A program made the position numbers and the translations under genes. From Arcticibacter tournemirensis (GTDB lineage Bacteria > Bacteroidota > Bacteroidia > Sphingobacteriales > Sphingobacteriaceae): DNA of 64,000 nt. Positions 16,833 through 24,184 of the stretch are shown piece after piece; position 1 is the first letter of the stretch, and each line of letters opens with the position of its first letter. The stretch is taken from NCBI RefSeq assembly GCF_006716645.1, contig NZ_VFPL01000001.1:1860001-1924000 (forward strand). Reading direction: 5' to 3'. Under the pieces are notes generated by a model that saw only the letters and a program-made list of their open reading frames with translations, made no database searches and was not told the DNA's origin.

Positions 16833-18698
16833 ATGAAATTGATTTATAAAACTCTCCTGCTTTTTTTTATTCTGATATCTTTTAATGCGTCAGCACAAAA
16901 GAAACACACCTTCGAAATTAAGAATGGCAGCTTTCTTTATGATTCGAAGCCCATTCAGATCCACTCAGGAGAGATGCATTATGCACGTATTCCAAAAGAA
17001 TACTGGCGGCATCGTCTGAAGATGCTGAAGGCTATGGGGCTGAATGCAGTAGCCACTTATGTCTTCTGGAATTATCACAATACCGCTCCGGGAGTATGGG
17101 ATTTTAAAACGGGGAACCGTAACCTGGCAGAGTATATTAAAACTGCTGCTGAAGAGGGTCTTTTGGTAATACTCCGGCCAGGTCCTTACGCCTGCGCTGA
17201 ATGGGAGTTTGGAGGTTACCCCTGGTGGCTTCAGAAGAATCCGGGTCTGGTGATACGTTCGAACAATCAGCCTTTTCTGGATTCGTGCAAGGTTTATATA
17301 ACGAAGCTTGCTGAGCAGGTAAAGAACCTTCAGGTTAGCAATGGAGGTCCGGTGATTATGGTTCAGGCGGAGAATGAGTTCGGCTCCTATGTTTCTCAGC
17401 GTAAAGATATTCCACTTGAAGAGCATAGAAAGTATAACAAGGCGATCTTTGAGATGTTGAAGAATGCCGGGTTTAACGTTCCCTTCTTTACCTCTGACGG
17501 CACCTGGCTGTTTGAGGGTGGAGCGATTCCGGGAGTGTTGCCTACGGCGAATGGTGAGAATAATATTGACAACCTGAAAAAGGCGGTGGATAAGTATCAT
17601 GGAGGTATGGGGCCTTATATGGTGGCAGAGTTCTACCCCGGCTGGCTTGACCATTGGGCTGAGCCGTTTAACCGTGTACCCGCTGCCGATATCGCGAAGC
17701 AGACAGAGAAGTATCTTCAGAACGGGATCAGTTTTAACGTCTATATGGCTCATGGAGGCACTAATTTCGGGTTCACTTCGGGCGCTAATTACAACGAGGA
17801 ACACGACATTCAGCCCGATATTACCAGTTATGATTATGATGCCCCGGTATCTGAAGCAGGCTGGGCAACAGAAAAATATATGGCGATAAGGGACCTGATG
17901 AAGAAGTATGTGAAATACCCTATTCCAGCTGTCCCTGAGAAGATAAAGGTTATCGAAATTCCGGAAATAAAGCTAACAAGAGCTGTTGACGTACTTGATC
18001 TTAAGAAAACAATAACACCAGTAGGTGGTGATAAGCCTCTAACCTTTGAAGAACTCAATCAGGGTTCGGGATATGTATTGTACAGCAGGAGGTTTAATCA
18101 GCCGGTTAATGGTAAGCTGCAGATAAAGGGGCTCAGGGATTATGCCGGCGTTTATGTGAATGGAAAAAGAGTGGGTGAACTGAACCGTGTTCAGAATAAG
18201 TACGAACTCGATATTACTATCCCCTTTAACGGGACTCTCGACATTCTTGTAGAGAACATGGGGCGGATCAATTATGGAGAGCAGATCATTCACAATACCA
18301 AGGGCATTATTTCTGATGTGATGATCAACGATTTTGCGATTACAGGAAGCTGGCAGATGTATAAGATGCCATTCGATGTTCAACCTCAGACAGGTAAACT
18401 TCCGGAGAAAAATATAGAAGGCCGGCCGGTATTATATTCCGGTTCTTTTGAGTTAGCGGAAACAGGAGATACTTTCCTCGATATGAGTAGCTGGGGAAAG
18501 GGAATCGTGTTTGTTAACGGGCATAATCTGGGGCGATTCTGGAATGTTGGTCCTCAGCAAACGCTGTATGTTCCTGGTTGCTGGCTCGCAAAGGGAAAGA
18601 ATGAGATCGTGATTCTTGAACAGCTCAACCAAACAACTCATAGCACTGTCAGGACGGTAAAGCAGCCGGTACTCGACTCTCTAAGTGGCAGTAATTAA
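16833..18698 (+). CDS. GH35 beta-galactosidase, exported
   Basis: A 621-residue exported enzyme; ATG 16833 is preferred because it gives a clean signal peptide (ILISFNASAQ), whereas the ATG at 16785 adds 16 unrelated residues. The GH35 catalytic barrel shows the N-terminal hallmark HSGEMHYARIPKEYWRHRL, GPVIMVQAENEFGS with the acid/base Glu at about 182, and MVAEFYPGWLDHW with the nucleophile Glu at about 266. C-terminal jelly-roll domains include VYVNGKRVGELNR and VFVNGHNLGRFWNVGPQQTLY. It should release terminal beta-galactose, as on N-glycan antennae. It is followed by a fucosidase gene after 15 bp. Confidence 0.94.
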   Translation: MKLIYKTLLLFFILISFNASAQKKHTFEIKNGSFLYDSKPIQIHSGEMHYARIPKEYWRHRLKMLKAMGLNAVATYVFWNYHNTAPGVWDFKTGNRNLAEYIKTAAEEGLLVILRPGPYACAEWEFGGYPWWLQKNPGLVIRSNNQPFLDSCKVYITKLAEQVKNLQVSNGGPVIMVQAENEFGSYVSQRKDIPLEEHRKYNKAIFEMLKNAGFNVPFFTSDGTWLFEGGAIPGVLPTANGENNIDNLKKAVDKYHGGMGPYMVAEFYPGWLDHWAEPFNRVPAADIAKQTEKYLQNGISFNVYMAHGGTNFGFTSGANYNEEHDIQPDITSYDYDAPVSEAGWATEKYMAIRDLMKKYVKYPIPAVPEKIKVIEIPEIKLTRAVDVLDLKKTITPVGGDKPLTFEELNQGSGYVLYSRRFNQPVNGKLQIKGLRDYAGVYVNGKRVGELNRVQNKYELDITIPFNGTLDILVENMGRINYGEQIIHNTKGIISDVMINDFAITGSWQMYKMPFDVQPQTGKLPEKNIEGRPVLYSGSFELAETGDTFLDMSSWGKGIVFVNGHNLGRFWNVGPQQTLYVPGCWLAKGKNEIVILEQLNQTTHSTVRTVKQPVLDSLSGSN

Positions 18699-18713
18699 GA
18701 TGATTTTGTTGCT

Positions 18714-20825
18714 ATGGTAAAAAAGCTTTTAACGATACTATTGGGTTTTTCGTTCTCCTTTGCGGAAAACAGTTACGCTCAGGAGCCTAAACCCTGGGGG
18801 CCGGTCCCTTCGCCTGCGCAGTTGCAATGGCATGAAACCGGTATGTACTGCCTTATTCATTTCGGCCCGGACACTTATACAGACAAAGAATGGGGATATG
18901 GCGATGACGATCCCGCGATCTTTAACCCTCAAAGTTTTGATGCCCTTCAGATTGTTGGCGCTGCAAAGGCAGGTGGTTTTAAGGGCGTTGTAGTTGTGGC
19001 TAAACACCACGACGGGTTTTGCCTGTGGCCTACTAAAACCACCGGGCATAATATCAGCAAAAGTCCCTGGAAGAACGGGAAGGGTGATATGATCATGGAG
19101 TTCAAAAAGGCTTGTGATCAGCTCGGAATGAAGCTTGGCCTCTATTGTTCGCCATGGGACAGGAACAGCCCCCTATACGGGACTCAGGCCTATGTAGAGA
19201 TATATAGAGAACAGCTGAAGGAACTGTATTCCAATTACGGGCCTGTTTTCATGTCGTGGCACGATGGCGCCAATGGAGGCGACGGCTATTACGGCGGTGC
19301 TCGTGAGAAGCGTACAATAGACCGGACTACTTACTACGGGTGGGATACCACATGGAAGATTGTGAGGGACCTGCAGCCTATGGCGGCCATCTTCGGAGAT
19401 GTTGGGCCTGACGTACGCTGGGTAGGAAACGAGGAAGGACATGCGGGAGAAACATGCTGGCAGACATATACCCCTCATGCGCCGGAGGAAGGTGCAGTGC
19501 CTGCTAACGGGTTTGTTAAGTACTGGGAGGCAACGACGGGGCACCGGGATGGAAAATACTGGATGCCGGCGGAGTGTGATGTGCCGCTCAGGCCGGGATG
19601 GTTTTATCATTCGGCGGATGACGCTAAAGTAAAATCGCCGTATGTTTTACTGGACCTTTATTTTAAAAGTGTTGGCAGAGGGGCAGGACTTGACCTGGGG
19701 CTTTCGCCGGACAGGAGAGGGATACTGCATGAGAATGATGTACAGGTTTTGAAGGAGTTTGGTGACATACTGAAGGAAACGTTCAGTTCCAATCTTCTGA
19801 AAGGTGCGAAGTTTGAAGCTTCCAACGTAAGGGGCAACAATCATAAGTTATTCGGTACGTCTTTTTTGACCGATTCAGATCCTTATTCGTACTGGGCAAC
19901 TGATGACGGTATTAAAACTCCGGAGCTTACGGTGGATCTTGTAAAGGACAAGACTTTCAATATTATAAAGATCAGGGAGAATATTAAACTCGGACAGCGG
20001 ATCGATTCGTTTACGGTTTATGTTTTAAAGGATAAGCGCTGGGAGCCGATTGCCGGAGCAACCAGCATAGGTTCAATGCGCCTGATACGGCTTCCGCAAT
20101 ACCATACAGCCCGGAAGATACGTCTCCGGATAGACCGGTCTGCAGCTAGTGCTGCGATAAGCGAAATTGGTTTATATGCGGAACCTGTTCATTTGACAGC
20201 GCCCGAAATTACAAGAGACAAAAATGGGTTTGTTCAAATGAAAACCTCTGCCGCTGTTAGCGGCATTCATTACACGACTGACGGCACTGAACCCACTGTT
20301 CTTTCGCCTGTCTATAGCAAGCCGTTCCTGTTAAAGTCGCACGGTGTGGTTAAAGCCAGGGCGTTTAAGGACCGCCTGGCGGGTGAGCTGAGTGTGAAAG
20401 AGTTTGGAATAGCTAAAACATTATGGAAGGTAGTGTTTCCTGTAAATGGAAATCTATCAGCACTTATTGATGACAATGAGCGAAGTGTGGCAGAAGTGTC
20501 CGGAAAGGAAGGTGCCGTTACACCTTCGTCGCCGGCAGAAGTTGTAATTGATCTTGGTAAGGTGACGAGGATTCAATCGTTCACGTTTTTTCCTCCGCAG
20601 AATAATTTAAGAAGCGGACTTGTTGATCAGTATGCTTTTTACGTGAGTGATGATAACCGGAGCTGGCAGCTGGCTGCCAAAGGCGAGTTTTCTAATATAG
20701 CAGCAAACAGGATTGGACAAAAAATAAAATTGAATGAAGCCCTTAGCGGACGCTTCATAAAATTCGTAGCTTTAAACCTGATTGAGGGAAACAAGGCGAG
20801 TGTTGCCGAGCTTAGTATTAACTAA
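18714..20825 (+). CDS. GH29 alpha-L-fucosidase with discoidin and HEX_C modules
   Basis: A 703-residue exported enzyme. The GH29 barrel (about 25-345) has AKHHDGFCLWPT and VFMSWHDGANGGDGYYGG, with the nucleophile Asp at about 184. Accessory modules follow: an F5/8 type C domain around 360-485 (TDSDPYSYWATDDGIK), a CHB_HEX_C-like segment near 500-560 (IHYTTDGTEPTVLSPVYSKP), and a second discoidin-like domain at the C-terminus (ALIDDNERSVAEV ... VVIDLGKVTRIQSFTFFPP). This layout fits an alpha-1,3/1,4-type fucosidase working on complex glycans. It lies 15 bp after the GH35 gene and is probably in its operon. Confidence 0.93.
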   Translation: MVKKLLTILLGFSFSFAENSYAQEPKPWGPVPSPAQLQWHETGMYCLIHFGPDTYTDKEWGYGDDDPAIFNPQSFDALQIVGAAKAGGFKGVVVVAKHHDGFCLWPTKTTGHNISKSPWKNGKGDMIMEFKKACDQLGMKLGLYCSPWDRNSPLYGTQAYVEIYREQLKELYSNYGPVFMSWHDGANGGDGYYGGAREKRTIDRTTYYGWDTTWKIVRDLQPMAAIFGDVGPDVRWVGNEEGHAGETCWQTYTPHAPEEGAVPANGFVKYWEATTGHRDGKYWMPAECDVPLRPGWFYHSADDAKVKSPYVLLDLYFKSVGRGAGLDLGLSPDRRGILHENDVQVLKEFGDILKETFSSNLLKGAKFEASNVRGNNHKLFGTSFLTDSDPYSYWATDDGIKTPELTVDLVKDKTFNIIKIRENIKLGQRIDSFTVYVLKDKRWEPIAGATSIGSMRLIRLPQYHTARKIRLRIDRSAASAAISEIGLYAEPVHLTAPEITRDKNGFVQMKTSAAVSGIHYTTDGTEPTVLSPVYSKPFLLKSHGVVKARAFKDRLAGELSVKEFGIAKTLWKVVFPVNGNLSALIDDNERSVAEVSGKEGAVTPSSPAEVVIDLGKVTRIQSFTFFPPQNNLRSGLVDQYAFYVSDDNRSWQLAAKGEFSNIAANRIGQKIKLNEALSGRFIKFVALNLIEGNKASVAELSIN

Positions 20826-20941
20826 GCGGGGAAATGAATTTAAAATATCCGTAGTACCATGGCGGCAGTTAACCGACTACGTTTGGTGTACGGAAAATTG
20901 TCAGCAGAATTATATAATACCGTAAATAAGTAAATTAAGAG

Positions 20942-22588
20942 ATGTACAGAAAACTAACAATTTTAATCGTGCTGTGTATTTGTTGTTACAGCGCTACCGC
21001 ACAAATTAATCTTATTCCTAAACCATCGAAGGTAACTATTCCGGCTACCGGCGGGTCTTTGACATTGAATGAGGGTACTCAACTTGTTGTTAAGAGTCCT
21101 GTACTTCAGAATTCTGCTGATTTTTTAAATGACTACCTCATTCAGTTTTATGGTTTTCCTTTAAAGAGCCGTGGGGCTAAAGGAAATGGCAATACTGTTT
21201 ATTTAAGTTTGAACAAAAGCGGGAAGGAAGCTGGAGGTTACACACTTCGTGTGGAGAAAGCTGGAATTTATATTGAAGGAAATGATGCCGAGGGCGTGTT
21301 TTATGGTGTTCAATCCTTAATACAGCTTCTGCCATCTGAGAAAACTTCGGGCTTAAAAATTCCTTATGTTTCAATAAGTGATGCTCCCCGCTTTGCTTAT
21401 CGCGGTATGCATCTGGATGTGGCGCGTCATTTCTTCCCGGTGTCGTTTGTTAAAAAATATATTGATTACCTGGCTCTTCATAAGATGAACTATTTCCACT
21501 GGCATTTAACAGATGACCAGGGGTGGAGGATTGAAATAAAGAAATATCCGAAGCTTACGCAGGTGGGGGGATACAGGAACGGTACCGTTATAGGACATTT
21601 TCCCGGAACCGGTAACGATAACAAAAGATACGGGGGATATTATACTCAGGAGGAAGTTAAAGATGTGGTTCGTTATGCTTCGAAGAGATACATTACTGTG
21701 GTCCCCGAAATTGAAATGCCCGGGCATGCTTCAGCTGCTATAGCAGCGTACCCCGAACTGAGCTGTTTTCCTGAGGAGTCTACAAAGTTTCCTCCAAAGA
21801 CAGTATGGTCGGGCGATACTACAGGTAAGCAGGTTCAGCAGACCTGGGGGGTATTTGAGGATGTGTTCGCTCCGACAGAAAAAACGTTCTCTTTCCTTCA
21901 GGACGTGATTGATGAAGTGATTCCGCTCTTTCCTTCAAAATATATTCATATTGGGGGGGATGAGTGTCCGAAGGATAACTGGAAACGTTCTGCATTTTGC
22001 CAGCAGCTGATGAAAGAGAAAGGACTCAAGGATGAGCATGAGCTTCAGAGTTACTTTATCCAGCGCATGGAGAAGTATATTAACGGCAAGGGAAAGACGA
22101 TCATTGGCTGGGATGAGATACTGGAAGGCGGCTTAGCTCCGAATGCCATAGTGATGAGCTGGAGAGGTGAAGAAGGAGGTATAGCAGCGGCTAAGCAGAA
22201 TCATAAGGTGATCATGACGCCAGGCAGTCACGTGTACTTTGATCACTCGCAGGTAAAGCCCGATGATTCTTTAACGATAGGGGGCTATACCACTGTAAGA
22301 AAAGTATATTCGTATGAGCCGGTTCCGAAGGAACTTAATGAAGCACAAGGCAAGTATGTGATGGGCGCTCAGGCCAATGTGTGGACTGAGTATATTAAAT
22401 ATCCGTCAAAAGTACAATACCAGATATTCCCAAGAATCAGCGCATTGAGCGAGGTGCTGTGGAGCCCAAAGCAATCCAGGGACTGGACTGATTTTGAGCC
22501 AAGATTGCGTGAGCAGATTAAGAGATACGACTTGTGGAAGGTGCATTACGGGACAATTGACCATGGACAAGGGACAATTGACAATTGA
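20942..22588 (+). CDS. GH20 beta-N-acetylhexosaminidase, exported
   Basis: A 548-residue exported enzyme. A GH20b-type N-terminal domain (about 25-140) precedes the catalytic barrel (about 150-520) with YRGMHLDVARHF, NYFHWHLTDDQGWRIEIK, PEIEMPGHASAAIAAYP and the Asp340-Glu341 catalytic pair in YIHIGGDECPKDNW. It should remove terminal beta-GlcNAc or GalNAc. The last 12 residues (GTIDHGQGTIDN) are encoded by a heptad repeat array that carries the stop codon, so the native C-terminus has probably been replaced or extended. A TACGTTTG box at 20878 may belong to its promoter. Confidence 0.94.
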   Translation: MYRKLTILIVLCICCYSATAQINLIPKPSKVTIPATGGSLTLNEGTQLVVKSPVLQNSADFLNDYLIQFYGFPLKSRGAKGNGNTVYLSLNKSGKEAGGYTLRVEKAGIYIEGNDAEGVFYGVQSLIQLLPSEKTSGLKIPYVSISDAPRFAYRGMHLDVARHFFPVSFVKKYIDYLALHKMNYFHWHLTDDQGWRIEIKKYPKLTQVGGYRNGTVIGHFPGTGNDNKRYGGYYTQEEVKDVVRYASKRYITVVPEIEMPGHASAAIAAYPELSCFPEESTKFPPKTVWSGDTTGKQVQQTWGVFEDVFAPTEKTFSFLQDVIDEVIPLFPSKYIHIGGDECPKDNWKRSAFCQQLMKEKGLKDEHELQSYFIQRMEKYINGKGKTIIGWDEILEGGLAPNAIVMSWRGEEGGIAAAKQNHKVIMTPGSHVYFDHSQVKPDDSLTIGGYTTVRKVYSYEPVPKELNEAQGKYVMGAQANVWTEYIKYPSKVQYQIFPRISALSEVLWSPKQSRDWTDFEPRLREQIKRYDLWKVHYGTIDHGQGTIDN

Positions 22589-22620
22589 CAATGGACAGTT
22601 GACAATGGGCAATTGATGCG
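22551..22620 (+). repeat. heptanucleotide array overlapping the GH20 3' end
   Basis: Ten consecutive 7-nt units in one phase: GGACAAT, TGACCAT, GGACAAG, GGACAAT, TGACAAT, TGACAAT, GGACAGT, TGACAAT, GGGCAAT, then a degenerate TGATGCG. The GH20 stop codon is the TGA that opens the sixth unit. Confidence 0.9.
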
Positions 22621-22769
22621 TTATGACTTTGTAGGTTATGCTTGAGGTGTGGTTGTTGTGGCAACGGCGCGACACATAAAAAAATCTGATAGCTAATTTC
22701 TCCTATGTTTACAGCAGAAAAAAAAGGAGATAAAAAAGATAAGATACCAATAAATTTGAAGGAAAAAAA

Positions 22770-22900
22770 GTGAAAAAGGGTGAGAGCGCACCGATGGCTA
22801 AGCAGCCTTAAAGGTATGCAGGCAGTCAGATTACAGCCTCACCTTTTTTACTCTCTTAGAGTTTGAACAGAATGTAAGGAATACCCCTGGGGTATATCCA
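22770..22900 (+). ncRNA. candidate IS110 bridge RNA in the left end
   Basis: The non-coding left end holds strong RNA structure: AAAAAGGGTGAG (22773-22784) pairs with CTCACCTTTTTT (22838-22849) around a 53-nt loop that itself contains a GGCT/AGCC hairpin (22796-22807). A 15-nt palindrome ATACCCCTGGGGTAT follows at 22881-22895. IS110 elements are known to encode a structured bridge RNA from this position, with two internal loops that specify target and donor DNA. Ends are approximate. Confidence 0.6.
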
Positions 22901-22965
22901 GAATATCCAACAGGAGAAAAAACGGAGAGAGACCTTCACTTTCAAAACAAAAAGAAAAGATTGGT

Positions 22966-24021
22966 ATGAAAACCGTAGTAAAACAGGTAGCAGGCATTGA
23001 TGTAGCACAAAAAGAATTAGTTGTATCACTAGGAAAAATGGATCAGCAATGGACCCCTAAGATCGTAGGACATAAGACCTTCACTAATAACAGTAAGGGT
23101 TTTAATGAATTGCGTGCCTGGGTCAGTAAACAGTGTGAAGATCAGGTTGAAGTACGTTATGTTATGGAATCCACCGGAGTGTATCATGAAGCTTTGGCTT
23201 ATTATCTTTCAGGGGAAGGATGTGCAGTGAGTATTGTCCTGCCCAATAAAATCAGTAATTATTTCAGGACCCTGAAAGTAAGGACCATTACAGACAAAAG
23301 CGCCAGCGAAGCCATCTGTCTGTTTGGCCTTGAACGTAAGCTGGATGATTGGAAGCGGCCTGCACCGCTGTATAAAACACTCAGGCAACTTACCCGTGAA
23401 AGGGACCAGTTGCAGCAGGAGCTGAACCAGTTGCGAAACCAAAAACATGCAGAACTGGCTGAAGCAGAGCCCAATGAAGGCACGCTTATCCGGCTTGACA
23501 AACGGATTAAACTATTAAAGGACCAGGCCGCAGAGATCTGGGAGGAAATCAGAGAGATGCTTGCCAAAAATCAAAAAGTGAGTGCAACTGTAAAACAGCT
23601 CACCTCTATTCCAGGTGTAGGTGCCCTTACGGCAGTGACCGTACTGGCAGAAACCAATGGCTTTGATCTGATACGCAATCAGAAGCAACTTACCGCCTAC
23701 GCAGGACTGGACGTCAAAGAAAAGCAGTCGGGAACTTCCGTAAGGGGGAAAGCGCAGATATCTAAAAGAGGAAACCGGCACTTGAGAAAGGCGATGCACT
23801 TCCCTGCGCTTACAGCCATCAGGCACGATGTGCACTTTAAAGCAGTGTATCTCAGGATAGTGGAGAAACAAGGAATCAAGATGAAAGCTGCCGTGGCGGT
23901 ACAAAGAAAAATACTGGCTTTAATGTACACCTTATACCGTAGTGGCAAAGAATACGACAAAGATTATCTTCAAAAAATACAGATAGAAAAGAATGAGGCG
24001 GAACGACGACAAACAGCTTAA
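22966..24021 (+). CDS. IS110-family transposase (DEDD recombinase)
   Basis: A 351-residue transposase. The N-terminal RuvC-like DEDD domain includes AGIDVAQKELVVSL (first Asp) and YVMESTGVYHEAL (Glu), then TITDKSASEAI where the third and fourth acidic positions should lie. A coiled-coil segment follows (about 140-190, RERDQLQQELNQLRNQK). The C-terminal Transposase_20 domain has LTSIPGVGALTAVTVLAE and AYAGLDVKEKQSGTSVRGKAQISKRGNRHLRKAMH, which carries the serine proposed to form the covalent DNA link. Full length for the family with no frameshift, so it could be active. Confidence 0.95.
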   Translation: MKTVVKQVAGIDVAQKELVVSLGKMDQQWTPKIVGHKTFTNNSKGFNELRAWVSKQCEDQVEVRYVMESTGVYHEALAYYLSGEGCAVSIVLPNKISNYFRTLKVRTITDKSASEAICLFGLERKLDDWKRPAPLYKTLRQLTRERDQLQQELNQLRNQKHAELAEAEPNEGTLIRLDKRIKLLKDQAAEIWEEIREMLAKNQKVSATVKQLTSIPGVGALTAVTVLAETNGFDLIRNQKQLTAYAGLDVKEKQSGTSVRGKAQISKRGNRHLRKAMHFPALTAIRHDVHFKAVYLRIVEKQGIKMKAAVAVQRKILALMYTLYRSGKEYDKDYLQKIQIEKNEAERRQTA

Positions 24022-24027
24022 AATAGT

Positions 24028-24055
24028 TAGAGTAGCAGTCACAGACCGCTACTCT
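24028..24055 (+). other. hairpin in the IS110 right end
   Basis: AGAGTAGC and GCTACTCT flank a short loop a few bases after the transposase stop. It could terminate the transposase transcript or be a right-end structural element. Confidence 0.5.
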
Positions 24056-24184
24056 AAAGAGGCTGGCTCAAGGCCGCCTTGGTTATACAAAAATACAAAT
24101 AAATTAATTTTATTATTTGGTTCTTAACACAGAATCTGACAGCTGAAAGCTCTTAAGCTGATTATAGCTGTCAGCGTAAGAAAT

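Larger units (their letters stand above)
22683..24144 (+). mobile_element. IS110-family insertion sequence (boundaries inferred)
   Basis: The element contains one DEDD transposase gene with a long non-coding left end (about 280 bp) and a shorter right end (about 115 bp). Typical IS110 elements lack terminal inverted repeats. I propose boundaries from a near-identical 12-bp direct repeat, AATCTGATAGCT at 22683-22694 and AATCTGACAGCT at 24133-24144. The insertion lies between the GH20 and the first alpha/beta hydrolase gene and breaks no evident gene. Confidence 0.7.

Noticed and set aside
16965-17804. Long minus-strand open frame (279 codons) inside the GH35 gene
   Set aside because: It is a shadow of the GH35 coding frame with no recognisable domain; GH35 motifs are intact on the plus strand.
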